Shown here: piece after piece, positions 47,187-58,792 of the stretch
Layout of the letters: every line of letters starts with the position of its first letter
How positions within the stretch are numbered: position 1 is the stretch's first letter
Source of the DNA: Dendrocalamus latiflorus
Lineage: Eukaryota; Streptophyta; Magnoliopsida; Poales; Poaceae
Length of the DNA stretch: 64,000 nucleotides
Assembly: GCA_017311315.1 (NCBI GenBank)
Contig: CM029644.1
Location: 28,973,606-29,037,605 of the forward strand
Direction of reading: 5' to 3'
The notes under the pieces: generated by a model
The model's database searches: none
The model's input: the letters and a program-made list of their open reading frames with translations, nothing else
Told to the model about the DNA's origin: nothing
Made by a program: the position numbers and the translations under genes

Positions 47187-48895
47187 GAAGTGGGAGTAGG
47201 AATGCAAGGGAAGGGACGCGCGCGCCACGGGAGTTTAAAGACGAGGAATTCCAGCGGCCGCGTTCCGGCCTCTGATCACGACGGTCGAACACCTGAACAT
47301 CTTTTTAAGCGTGGGTGAGGTGTGCAAGCAGCGGCTGCTGTAATTGCAATTGCATTGTTGCAACACTCTGCCGCCCAAAAATGTAGTACTATGGGCTGGG
47401 ATGTTACAGTTGCCGATGTAACATTTTTTTCGAACAAGTACGTGCATGCTCGTTGAACACTATGAAGCATACGTTTGTTATTGCAGCCAATGCACAGTTG
47501 CACACAAGTCTCGATTTGTTTTTGATAATGAACATGGTTTTCTAATTAGGATTTGTTTGGGAGCCTTAATACCGCCCGAGATCTCAGCCCAATTCCCATG
47601 GTGGAAACCCACGAAGGAAGTCTCCTCGGACCAGCTAGAAGGTCCGTTTGGATTCCAAGTGACACAGATTTCTCGGTCCTATCCGCATTGTTTGATGTTT
47701 CCACTGGAAAAAATTTCTCTTCTCCTCGCATCAGGAAAATTGCCCAACCACATAAAGGCCTGGCCAAACGGAGGTGGCAAAACGTGCTAGCCGGAGACAC
47801 GATATCATTGCTATGGCTAGACACAACATGATATAAATAGTAAATAAATCATATCAACTTGACTCGACTAGGTGTGCTATGCTTAAGTCAGCACCTTAGC
47901 ACAGCGAGCCAGCCTGACATGTACAGTAACTCCTCTATAGTAGTATTACGATTGACAGTAAAATTGTTTACGATTGACAGTAAAATTACTTATATAAGAG
48001 CTACTACACTCTTCTAAGCGCGGTCAAGTCACTTAACAGTAAAATTATTTATGACTGACAGTAAAATTACTTGTATCTGTCAGTAAAATACCTACGACTC
48101 AGTAAATGACGGTAAAATTATGTGAGACTAGCAATAAAAATTACTTACGACTGATAGTAAAATCAACGGATCATCGATGGTCCATCTAAACATGTTTGGA
48201 CCAACTCATCGCCGTGACCGGGTCAGATGATAAGCACAAAGATCGATATGATACGATATGATAATATAACTTATTTAGATCGGTCGTACCGAGTCTAATT
48301 AAACAGTGCCCTGTTGGGTCGGGCCGTACCGTGTAGGGCGGGCCATCTGGCCAGGTCTGGTCGCATGACACCGCGTCACCTCCTCTCGCGACCGCTCCCC
48401 ATCTCTGCCTCGCTCGATCCGTCGCGACCGCGTCCACCTCCCTCTCACGCGACCGCCCCCGTCTCACCGCTGACCGCAACCGGACCGGAAGAAGAAAGGT
48501 GAGTTGACAGCAACGGCTACCCAATCCCCATCCACCTCGATTCGTGGTCGGCACGATGCCAGTGTACAACAGCAAAAGCAGATGTGCACATCGGTATTTT
48601 TACACCTAATCAACAATTCGACACTACGTCAGTACCAAAGCACCGGTAACCAATATCAGACTTGCATCACCCAGGCCAGTAGTTCACAAAACCGTGCATA
48701 CACATGATTTTCATGTTACATTCATGTCCTGTGACAAGTCGCAAACAATCTCTATATGAATGACCAAACAACAGGACGGCAAATCGCAAACAAGAACTAT
48801 GCACAGAGCACTTATTTTGCATTAGCTCTTAAATACTAACAGAACAAAAGATCTGTGGAAAGACAGGATGCAACGCAACCACCTCACTCAAGAAG
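47187..48895. other. Intergenic DNA with a degenerate repeat
   Basis: At 47950-48165 the word GACAGTAAAATT(A/G)(C/T)TTA recurs about eight times at irregular 25-60 bp steps. The remainder (including GC-rich 48300-48500) shows no recognised gene. Confidence 0.45.
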
Positions 48896-50395
48896 TCACT
48901 TCAGAAAGGCAGCCTGAGGAATAAGTTTACGCTTTTCAAGTGTAGTACATTGCACAATACGAATGCTATGGGCATTACTACTGCTGCTGCTACAACAACA
49001 ACATTTGCAAAGTTGCGAACTTGCCACGCTAAAAAGGTTCACAGACATCAAAATATAAGAGCCAGCGGCCAAGACCTTTCTCAATGATAGGTTGGCACAT
49101 AGATATGACTCGTGGAAGGAGAGCGGGGCATGCATGAGTTCATCAAACAAGCATTCCTTCTCTTCTCCCAGATAAAGCTAAATGCACCCCCGGTTCCAGA
49201 CTACCACATCTCAAGCCCTCCTAAGCATCAGTGCCATCGGCCCACCTGCGAAGTAAAAACAAACAGCGCACTAGTTTATGAACTCTAGATCATTTGGGCA
49301 TGTTGATTAACAGATCTAACTTCCAAGCATGAAAAAATTAAGATCAAGCATACAAGAACAGAATCTGCTGCTGAGATACTCTATTGTTCGCAAGGGGAAT
49401 TGTGAGCACAAATCACAACCTTCTAAAATCAGCAATGAGGCATACTCCTGATCACTGTGCAACAAAAGCACAACATAATATACACCAGATCACGGACAGC
49501 ACAGAAATGAACCATATGCTCGATCATGTCTAAAAGACATTTCAATAGAACACAGAAAAATACCGGAAATCCTCTCTAAGGACCAAAATCTCAGTCAGAT
49601 ACTGGCCAAAATAATGGTGATTCCATCGCGAAAAAAAATATTGGTGATTCAAGGCCTTAAAATTGAGATTCTAACCCATGCAATATGACTTCACAGGTAA
49701 TACAGAACCACTCATCGAAAATATCAGCAATATTACACCTTCTAATCCATAGTAAGCATGATAGCTCAGCATTGCTAATCAACAAACAGTAATTCTAATC
49801 GGATTGTCTCAGTGGCAGATCTTTTGAGAAGATAACTTTCTTAGCCTCAAGCACAAAGCTCAATTTATAACTTTCTTAGCTGTTTCTGGTATAGTTTCCA
49901 AGGTGGTGTAGTTGAATTCAATTGTGAAATAACTGGAAACCAAACAATGCCTTTATACCTTCACATCTATGTTTGCATAAGATTTAAGTTATTGAATCAT
50001 GAGGTTAGATATGAAATTTGTATCTTGTTTGCATCTTCTATTAGGTAGCCAAGGGCCATGTTGTAAACCAAAAACCAGACCAAACTTGCATTGGTTTGTC
50101 AATGTGTCAGACCTGAATAAGGAATTTGAAGAACAGATTAGCTGAACAAAATAATCCAAATAAAATAATTTGTTTTGGACGCCTGAACCTTGTTCCTTTA
50201 CATCACCAACAAAACCTGTATTGCAATCCACATAAACAATTTGTTTTGCATCCACCGTCCCTGCCACTGTTTTTAATCTCATGACGGGCAAATGTCATTC
50301 AAAAGACACTCCAATAAACACTCAGATACACTTGAATGAAGGAACATCAACAAAAAAGAAATTAACCCCATCAGCTGAGAAATCCTATGTCCAAG
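48896..50395 (-). other. Possible 3' non-coding part of the TIM17 pseudogene copy
   Basis: An acceptor-like TTCGCAG at about 49246 on the minus strand precedes AT-rich text with no open frame. This could be a spliced 3'UTR exon belonging to the duplicated TIM17 gene. The idea is weak; otherwise the stretch shows nothing. Confidence 0.25.
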
Positions 50396-51000
50396 CTTCT
50401 GCTTGTACTCAGACAATGGTATTGGCGCGCTGAGCGCATCATAAGTCTCTTAAAGTCTCAGTCTTGCTGCTGCTGTTTGTGGTTCCCCATTCCCTCTTCC
50501 ACCTTCTTCCCAAATAATCCACCAAATCACCCACCACCAGATGATGTTTCCGCATGGGGAATGAAGGGGTCCTCGACTGGCATTGATCCGGTAGAAGGTA
50601 CAGCAAGGCGTTCAAACATGACCCCTGTGCCAGTAATAAGAGAAAAAATACTCGCACCCAGCAGGGATGCCTAAGCAGCTAAGCAGAAGCCCTGACGCAT
50701 AGAAAGGATGCCACCAGTGGCTGCACCAGAAAGGATGGCATTATAGGCTCTTCCTTCTGACGCGCAAACACGAGGGCACAATCACAAGCTGAGTAGAGGC
50801 CACCCCAGACAGCGAAGCCACCACCAACGCGCGGCACATTCATCTGCATGGCCTCCACACCGCCGGCAATCCGTGTGCCACGGGCGAGTTGCAGAGGCCC
50901 TTGATGAAGTAGAAGGCAGAACCTCCCACGGCACCATGGCGAAAGCGCTACCCACATCATCATCGAGGATGCGGTCTGGGCATGGGTCCCTCTCGAAAAA
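50396..51000 (-). pseudogene. TIM17 pseudogene
   Basis: Minus-strand pieces parallel the intact neighbour: DPCPDRILDDDVGSAF in one frame, then MQMNVPRVGGGFAVWGGLYS and CDCALVFARQKEEP in another, then decayed sequence. The final region near 50400-50430 still aligns with the intact 3' end (GGTATTGGCGCGCTGAG versus GGTATCGGAGCGCTGGG). Several frameshifts, and loss of most of the segment after the third membrane region, make it non-functional. A local duplicate of the adjacent gene. Confidence 0.85.
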
Positions 51001-51439
51001 GGCCGCCCCTCCATCGTAGTTGCTGCGTAACCCTATCTGAAGGTTCGATGATTGGTAGTGGACGAAGGAGCAGTAGTAGAACTCAGCGGAGGATCGCGAA
51101 CAAAGAAGGCCTCTCCGGGGTTCGGAGCTACGAATCGAGACACCAGAGCAGATATATATGGCCAATCGTGTCCTCGAATAGGAATCTATTACAGCTTCTT
51201 GTTGGATACGGTATGAACTACTACCGAAAACCTCGCGGTTTTCGCACAAGAAACAAATCAGCGGCCGAATCCAAATGCTTTCTAACTTCCGCCACAAGAA
51301 CACAAAATCCTAATCCCCACCGCATCAAAATAGAGAAAACAACAAGCAAGGACCGAATCGAAATTGATGATTACACCTTCTCAAAGTCCGAAACAGATAC
51401 GAATTGAGGAGCGAATCGAATAAAAATGGCACCTTTTTT

Positions 51440-52111
51440 TCACTTGTACTCGAACGATGGTATCGGAGCGCTGGGCGTGTCGAAGCTCTCCATGACCTCC
51501 GACTTGCCCCCGCTTGCACTGGGCTTCTTCTCCTCCTCCTTCTGGCCGAAGAGACCCCCGAACCACCCGCCCCCACCGCTCGAGCTCGCCGCATCAGTAG
51601 GGGACACGGGCGCCTGAGGTAGGCCAGGGATGCCGCCGCCCATGGCGGCGGCGAGGTTGGGGTCGTCGGCGGGGAGCGGCGGGAGGTTCTGCGGCGTGGC
51701 GAGGACGCGGTTGAGCATGAGGCCGGCGCCCTCGATGAGCGCGAGGAGGGCGCCGCCCATGAGGGCAGCGCGGCCGGCGGCGCCCGCGCCCTGACGCATG
51801 GAGAGGAACCCGCCGGTGGCGGCGCCGGCGATGATGGAGTTCCACGGGTCCTCCTTCTGGCGCAGGAAGACCATGGTGCAGTCGAAGGTGGAGAAGAGGC
51901 CGCCCCAGACGGCGAAGCTCCCCCCGACGCGCGGCGCGTTCATGCGCACCGCCTGGGCGCCGCCGACGAGGCGCTCGCCGTTGGGGGAGTTGTAGGTGCC
52001 CTTGATGAAATGGAAGACGGAGCCGCCCACCGCGCCCATCCCGAACGCGCCGCCCACGTCGTCCAGGATGCGGTCCGGGCAGGGCTCCCGCGACGTCTCC
52101 GGCGTGCCCAT
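51440..52111 (-). CDS. TIM17: TIM17, mitochondrial inner-membrane translocase subunit
   Basis: Core channel-associated subunit of the TIM23 presequence translocase in the inner mitochondrial membrane. A single exon of 223 residues. Near the start it reads REPCPDRILDDVGGAFGMGA, then GGSVFHFIKGTYNSP, MNAPRVGGSFAVWGGLFSTF, DCTMVFLRQKEDPWN, and IIAGAATGGFLSMRQGAGAA: the four Gly-rich membrane helices of the Tim17/22/23 family with their GxxxG packing. A plant-type C-terminal extension follows (Pro/Ala/Gly-rich, GGWFGGLFGQKEEEKK). Start chosen at the first Met, four residues before the conserved block begins. The leader contains a telo-box-like AAACCCTAG (complement, 52167-52175), frequent in plant housekeeping genes. 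Complete. Confidence 0.96.
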   Translation of the reverse strand: MGTPETSREPCPDRILDDVGGAFGMGAVGGSVFHFIKGTYNSPNGERLVGGAQAVRMNAPRVGGSFAVWGGLFSTFDCTMVFLRQKEDPWNSIIAGAATGGFLSMRQGAGAAGRAALMGGALLALIEGAGLMLNRVLATPQNLPPLPADDPNLAAAMGGGIPGLPQAPVSPTDAASSSGGGGWFGGLFGQKEEEKKPSASGGKSEVMESFDTPSAPIPSFEYK

Positions 52112-52585
52112 ATCCTCCCCCTCCTCCGGCGATTCGGCGGCGGCCGCGGCGGCGGGAGAGGCACAGAAACCCTAGCTCGGGCGCTGGCGTGGAGAGGGGG
52201 CGAGAGAGACGGAGTGAAGCGTCGTCAAACGTGGTTGTTTTGGCCCACTGGTCTAGTGGTCTACGGGTTCTCTTTTGGCTCGTGTCAGAGCATACTCTCT
52301 ATGCAGGTGGGTCCCCCTTACGGGTGGGGTCCACTGTCATTGGCTCAATAGCCTGCGTGCTCGTTTCGCCTGCGAAGGGAGGTGGAGCAGTGGGCGGTGG
52401 AGATATTTTGACGGCGCCGCCGGCGACCAGGCCGTGCCGACGTGGGGGAGGTTCATTTAAACATCATCTTTTGGGCCGGATAAAGGCCTATTACGGAATC
52501 ACACTATCGAGCCTCAAACTGATCCTAGCCTGGCAAAAGGCCTGATTGATAACCCATGCAAGTATGCGACCCATTAGCCTTTTTC

Positions 52586-52590
<5 letters not shown>

Positions 52591-52630
<40 letters not shown>
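52591..52630. repeat. (TC)n microsatellite
   Basis: Twenty TC units lie about 480 bp upstream of the TIM17 start. No gene role is implied. Confidence 0.9.
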
Positions 52631-52634
<4 letters not shown>

Positions 52635-55079
52635 GTCGATGGAACAAACTTTCTTCTTTCTTCTATCAACTCCCTGACTTCCCCTCATTAAAAACTCGTT
52701 GGAATTTTCCAATGTTGTATTGTAATCCGTATCCCTCCATGCTCCTACAGAAAAAACCAAACGCCCATGGTATTTTGCAACTTGGACAGATGGGCGGAAG
52801 CAGCTGAAGAAACATACCTGCGTGGCCCATGGTATTCCGTAATCCGTACCCCTCCGTACTCGTCTTCTCATGCAGATCCCACCCATTTTATTTTATTATT
52901 CTGTCACCTTGCGTGGCTGAGATATATTATATAATACACTTGTGCTAGACTACTAGTTTTTCTTCTGTACAGGAAACGTGCGGAGTGGGAGTGCGATGCT
53001 CATTAATTACTCACTCTCGTTTTGTCACCACGTATCCCATACGTACACATGAACGGCGCCAGTGTGCCATAGTGGATCGACCATTCCAAGCGTGGCAACC
53101 ATGCCTGGTTTGCTCGTATAGTAGCATCGTAGCATGCAATATCAGAATATTCAAAACAGGTTTTACTTGCACAGATTTCTTCGTCGCAGAAGAAAAGAAA
53201 TGGCGGAGATCCAAGGAGTGAGTGATATTGTTTGTCTCTTTTTAACTTTAATAAAATTAACCCATTTAGTTTTCTCACTCACTTAGCTATAAAAAGCTAA
53301 TAAGATCACATACACAGTAGAAACAGTGATAAAATAGAAACCAACAAGCCAAAAGAACAGAAAAAGCAACGAGCGGACCGAAACCTCATTAGGCCGATCT
53401 GAATGCTAGCTTAAGATCGATCTAACCGGGTTAGGTAGTCTAACCACTAGTCTATGGCCGGTCTGATCGTAGGCTTAAGGCCAATTCGAATGGTATCCTG
53501 TTTCCAGACTAAAAAGATTTCTCGGGTCAAAACTCAAATATCAAAAACTTATCAAATCTCATCAACAAATCTATAAAATTTGTATGAGACTTGTTCAAGG
53601 TAATAGGAACATAAACCAGTCAAGAATCATAAGGTTATTAGGCTTAGTTCACTAATTGGAAACAAATCAAATCTAAGTATAAAAAACACCTAAAACACTA
53701 AAATCCAAATTAGTTTTTGTTCGAGGAGTTCTAATCAAGAGGATGATTCAGATCTACTACTACATATTATAGCAAGCTAATCTATACATAGATTCAGAAT
53801 AAGACTACTATGACAATAAAATATAGTATCTTACAAACCAAAATAGGATACTACTATGGAATGTCATTGTCAAAGTAAGGAATAAATAATAAAAGTAATA
53901 ATAGAAATTACAAGAAAATTAAAACTTTAAGAATACTTTATGAGAGAACCGGCGGAAGCTGAAATAAATGTTTGAAACATGGGACCGCTCCACTTCTAAC
54001 CAAAATAAGAGTAAATAAGATAACAAAATAGTGGTAAGTCATGGTGCTGAAAACTTAAGTGCTCCCACCTATGCATATTGCAATCACTCCACTGGCCGTT
54101 TACCTGAGAATGGAAAGAGCAAACGTGATATTTGAGAATCTCAACAACTACCTAACAACGGTCGCAAGCAAGGTGAGTAAAGGATAAGTAACTGACATAG
54201 GTTAATGCAAGGTGACTAGGTTACCGGAAACACTGATAAAAGTCAGAGACAGTGAAATTAAGGATAATCATTATTTAGCAAGTTATGCCAATGGCACCGG
54301 CGATTACTTTCCATATACCCAATTATGCGAGAGTAGTCAGGCATAACACTACCTTCGACTGTATAACCGCAGACTGGGTATAATATCCTGAGTAATGAAA
54401 GTATACGGCCCCCGTATATTACCAAGTGGGTGAAAATCTCCCCTATATGTTGGTAACCCTAGGCCAGGTATTGTTATATTGTCAACAGGTTACATGGTGT
54501 GAATTTAAAAGAACTAAGGAAAGGCTAAGATAAAGTTATAATAAGTGGAATAATTTGCTAAGGTTGAAAATGGAGAAATGTAATTTCCGATAAGAGGGTG
54601 ATGTGGAATGATAATATGATAATAGTGATATAAGAATTATTTTAAAGATATATTAAAGCATAGCTTACATAAGGGTTGACAACCATCCAAGTTTTATTAC
54701 GTGATGAGTGATTATTTGTCGGATTAACAAGTATTATATACATCAGTCATGACTCACATACGAAATCATACAAGTAATGGATCATAATATCAAGAAAAAT
54801 AAACATAGCAACCCTAATGTTAAAAGATTGCTAGTGGTTTAAACTTAAATTTGAAATATGTTCATATGCTAGCACCATTAATGATTTAAGCATGGATTCT
54901 AAAATACTAACTAAAAGGATGAATTCTAGAACATTATTAATTGAGTATTCTAATAAATCTAAAAGCATGTGAACCAAGATAATCTAGAACACTAAGATAT
55001 GCATACAGTATTATAAGTCTATAACTAGACAAGCATTGGTAATATGATAATAACCAGACAAACATTAATAATATGTTAG
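52631..55079. repeat. Retroelement-like non-coding DNA
   Basis: 53265-53440 is similar to 5085-5210 and carries CTAACCGG-type words. 53.6-55.0 kb is AT-rich without open frames; no domain is recognisable. Probably decayed retroelement DNA in which the CACTA-type end (55080-55298) lies. Confidence 0.4.
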
Positions 55080-55298
55080 TAACCAGGCAAGCATTAATGA
55101 TACGAGAACCGTCTGTGATACTTTACAGACGGTTCTTATCATAACCGTCTGTGATATTATCTCTTCACAGACGGTTTTTTGTGCTGGCAGCAATACAGAT
55201 GGTCTCTAAATCTAAACTGTCTATGATTGCATTTAACACTTAACGGTTTTAGTCAACTGTCTATAATAAGTTTTCTAAAGTCTTTTTATAGTAGTGTA
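55080..55298. mobile_element. CACTA-type transposon terminal region
   Basis: Subterminal copies of ACCGTCTGTGA and its complement (ACCGTCTGTGATACTTTACA, CACAGACGGTT) are typical of grass CACTA elements. The block ends in TTTTTATAGTAGTG at about 55298, the inverse of a CACTACTATAAAAA terminus. The opposite end and a transposase were not found. Confidence 0.6.
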
Positions 55299-55424
55299 AC
55301 TTGGTTGTCCATTTTTACTAGGACTTGTTATCTAAATGGATAACGGTTGATCAGCGACAGAGATCGTGACACTGATCCTGGAAGAATATTATATCAGGTC
55401 TCACCATTGCCTGTCCAATCTGTT

Positions 55425-56012
55425 CAAGAAGGCAGTCCTGATGAAGTACTGGTTCCCTGTATCAAAGATGCCGCGGGACGGCGAGGACTGACCTAGCGTC
55501 CGCGACATGATCAAGCTCAGCCATCGCCTCGTGTTCACCTCCGTCAGATCAAAGCAATCCACCGAAGGAATCGCGTACCAGTGGACTACATGGTTGAAAA
55601 CCAACGCAAGCTTTAAGCTCTGACGATGGCAATTTCTCCAGAAACAAGTTTGATTTATCGTAACAAGATCATGGCTGAATTGCTGACGGTGGGATGGACT
55701 CTCATGCGCGCTACAACCGCTCTGAATCGCCGGCCCTCAGCAACAGGACGAGATCCCTGGTTCTCGTGAGCTATTTCCACACGATTCCGCTCCGGCTGAC
55801 GGCGTGCATGGATCATTCGTTGGGGCTTACGGATGTGCTCGGCTCCAGCCTCCAGGCATGCTACACCGCTGCCGGCAACCGTTGGGCTAACTTCTTGGCA
55901 GTAGCTTACTACAAGGTACTTTGCCATGACTGTTACATAAACTGGATACGCACTAGATATGCTAAATGGGATGCTGATTTGCGGGCGCGACGATGTACAT
56001 GCTTGCAGGGTA
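55425..56012 (+). pseudogene. PI-PLC X-domain protein pseudogene
   Basis: Resembles plant PI-PLC X-domain-containing proteins, a family of secreted or anchored proteins of unclear activity. Visible: KYWFPVSKMPRDGED, then a stop (55489-55491) where the family has Trp, then RDMIKLSHRLVFTSVRSK and STEGIAYQW. One base is missing before YMVENQ. A further block (55691-55914) reads NRSESPALSNRTRSLVLVSY and ends in AAGNRWANFLAVAYYK at GTACTT. A last piece LNGMLICGRDDVHACR ends at about 56009 before GTAAG. The family stretch between YYK and LNG is missing. The N-terminal catalytic half is absent, so this is a 3'-terminal relic. Confidence 0.75.
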
Positions 56013-56702
56013 AGATGATCCCTATCCTTGTTCTTTACATTTGAGTGTTTTGTTCAGTACCACTCAGGGGAGTCGTGTGTGCTGAGACGTGACCTCCATG
56101 TTCTAGTACAACAACTGAACTTATGGCTTGAAACAGTACATAGATTTTTCAGGCAAATTATCAACGATGGCTAGAAGCATTGTTACGTTTGCTTTTAGAT
56201 TAACAGTGCCGTCCCGAATGCTAAATACGAATGAACTCGCGGCTGGGCGGGCTGGCTGCCACAGTTGCAGGGGCGCCCTGGCAAAGCCTGTATAAATACA
56301 TCCTGGCCGTCCATCACCTGACGAAACGGGCCGTCAAAAATAGGATCCGGACGCCATCCCTGCTCACGTCCTAGCCCACCTAAAGTTGTATCGCGGATGT
56401 TATTGGGTCAAGCTGATGGGTGCAGGTTAGGCCGCTTCTTTGCTCTGGTGTCGACCATCACCCAGCGAAAGGGTCGCGCCCCCAGATCACCGCCCAGCCC
56501 ATCGAAAATTGGTGGATGGCCTCCTCGCTCGGCAAGGCCTGAAGGACACGGGCTTCGGCCCGCGCGGCGTGCGCTGCAACGATTGCTGGCCGGTCCGTGC
56601 CCTTTTTTGCCAGGCGACGGGCGGCTGTGGCGTGGCGGCTTTGCGCGGGTCAGGCGGGCGCGTTGTTCGTCGGCGCGTGGCCGAGGCGGTCGCTCGGATC
56701 GA
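56013..56702. other. Intergenic, GC-rich part without recognised gene
   Basis: 56397-56700 is GC-rich with two overlapping + frames but no motif or splice structure I can identify. Confidence 0.35.
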
Positions 56703-56919
56703 GGCCTGTTTTTTTTTGCAACTGCGGTTTATAATTTTTAGCTGTTTGTATGATATATTATAGAGTAACTGAAATTCACGTGCAATTTTTACTGATATAA
56801 ATGAAGTCGGTACAGTATGTACTACAATTAACTAGTAGACTCAAGATCAATACTCCGTTTGAAAGTTAGTTACTGTAGAAAGCCAAAAGCTGAATCTAAA
56901 AGTCACAAAAGAACAGGCC
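56703..56919. mobile_element. MITE (GGCCTGTT...AACAGGCC), 217 bp
   Basis: Inverted ends GGCCTGTT and AACAGGCC. The interior GTTTGAAAGTTAGTTACTGT relates it to the copies at 14704, 18902 and 1925-2165. The target duplication is not clear. Confidence 0.7.
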
Positions 56920-57353
56920 CTCAGACAAGTGGCATGTGCCTCCCGTTATGACGTGTGCTATGCTCTTCTTGCGTGAGTTGGGTGGCAAATGGTTGATAAC
57001 TTTTATTTATGTTTCTTTGAGGGTAGCCAACTTAAGACATGGATATTAACATTTAGACTTAATAAATTATTTACAAAAATTGTTTTAAAATTTATGTTTT
57101 ATTTTGATTTCTAAAGAAGACAAGAGCTTGAAAGAGCGGAAGCTCCATACCCCCACCGTTGGCCACCGATGTGGGGGTGCCAAAGAGAAGAGCCTTCAGA
57201 TACAACACGTAGTTCCACCAACGTGTATAGGTGATTCAATTCTTGCACGCAACAAACTCTCCGGCGTACCTCGGATCTCTCAAAAGTCTAAATACGCGCG
57301 GTGCCCGACAATGCCAGCTCCCCAGTTTTGCATGGAAGAAGAGCTACTTTATC

Positions 57354-57635
57354 GGGCATCTCCAATGGTTATAGCTAGCAACTAACTATAAGACTTCCAC
57401 ATCATCTATATAGTACACACTAAAGCTAGCATTCTAAAGAACTATCTATAAGGATAGCTATTTGATGCTTACATGCACACACATAATTTATAGAGACTGC
57501 CTCGTTTGGCGTTATAGACTAGTGCTTAAGGAAGAGCTGGCTCGATTTTTTTTGCATACTCTCTTTCCTCCACATAGGATATATGCTGATGTGTACATGC
57601 ATATAGCTAGCTGACTCAGACCATTGGAGATGCCC
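57354..57635. mobile_element. Tourist-like MITE 'GGGCATCTCC', intact, 282 bp
   Basis: The ends GGGCATCTCCAATGGT and ACCATTGGAGATGCCC are a perfect 16-bp inverted repeat. This copy is uninterrupted and serves as reference for the nested ones at 57985 and 61239. TTA follows on its right side. Confidence 0.9.
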
Positions 57636-57638
57636 TTA

Positions 57639-57981
57639 GAGCAAATTTAATAGTATAGATAGCTGCTACCTCCAATACATTTCCATGTCATCAAAAGGTA
57701 AGATGCAACCAACTCATACAATAAGCTGGCTATAAGTTGTCTCTACAAGAGTTCTCAATCATTTAATACATACATGGGTATTGGTCATTTAATACATGCA
57801 TAGGTATAGCAGTTAGTTCTATTGGTACATGCATGGATAACGCCTCTTTTCCTGTGCTATAGCCTGACTCTTGCATGGGAGCCGGCTTGGCTCTCTCTCT
57901 CATTTTCTCTCCCCTCCACATAGGACTATGCTGACATGGATTCCCTTATAGCTAGCACAGTCAGCCTTATTAAACTTGCTC
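57639..57981. mobile_element. Tourist-like MITE 'GAGCAAATTTAATA', 343 bp
   Basis: The ends GAGCAAATTTAATA and TATTAAACTTGCTC are inverted with one mismatch. TTA flanks both sides (57636-57638 and 57982-57984) and is shared with the neighbouring MITEs. Confidence 0.85.
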
Positions 57982-57984
57982 TTA

Positions 57985-58502
57985 GGGCATCTCCAATGGT
58001 CTGAGTCAGCTAGCTATATGCATGTACACATCAGCATATATCCTATGTGGAGGAAAGAGAGTATGCAAAAAACAAATCGAGCCAGCTCTTCCTTAAGCAC
58101 TAGTCTATAACGTCAAACGAGGCAGCCTCTATAAATTCTGTGTGTGCATATAAGCATCAAATAACTATCCTTAGAGCATCTCCAATAGTGACTTATGAGC
58201 TAGCTCTAAGTATATTATTTCTATATTTTAATAGAAGAAAGAGAAAAGCTATCTCTTGATCAAGAGCTAGTCTCATACATACATTCCAAGATTATGTGAG
58301 AGTGTCATATGAGGCTATTTATGTTATGAGCTATGTGCTAAAAGTTAGTACTATTGGAGAAGTTGTCTTAGAGCTAGTAACTAGCTCATACTGTTGGAGA
58401 TGCCCTAATAGATAGTTCTTTAGAATGCTAGCTTTAGTGTGTACTATATAAATGATGTGAAGTCTTATAGTTAGTTGCTAGCTAGAACCATTGGAGATTC
58501 CC
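57985..58502. mobile_element. MITE 'GGGCATCTCC', inverted copy with a nested MITE
   Basis: Reverse orientation of the 57354 element, flanked by TTA at 57982-57984 and 58503-58505. It is split by a second MITE at 58174-58405 (232 bp; ends GAGCATCTCCAATAG and CTGTTGGAGATGCCC). The nested one sits in the central CTATCCTTATAGATAG and is flanked by TTA / TAA. Confidence 0.85.
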
Positions 58503-58505
58503 TTA

Positions 58506-58789
58506 GGCCAGTCTCAGTGGGAGTTTCATCTGTATTTAATAGGCTGCCACATAGGCATTTTTGATGATATGACAATATTTTTAAGAAGAGAGAGAAGAAG
58601 TGAGTTTCATCTATATGAAACTCTCTTGGCATGATTACCAACTCTATATGAGTCATGAAATTAAATGTCTATGAAACAATAGAATGAAACTATGCATTGA
58701 GGATGGATATTTCATCCATGTTTCATTTCATTTTACATGATGTGACAGTCTTGGAAACAACGCCATGAAACTCTCCACTGAGAATGACC
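58506..58789. mobile_element. Tourist-like MITE 'GGCCAGTCTCAGTGG', 284 bp
   Basis: The ends GGCCAGTCTCAGTGG and CCACTGAGAATGACC form an imperfect inverted repeat. TTA occurs on both sides (58503-58505, 58790-58792). The interior has repeated TTTCATC / GATGAAA-type words. Confidence 0.85.
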
Positions 58790-58792
58790 TTA

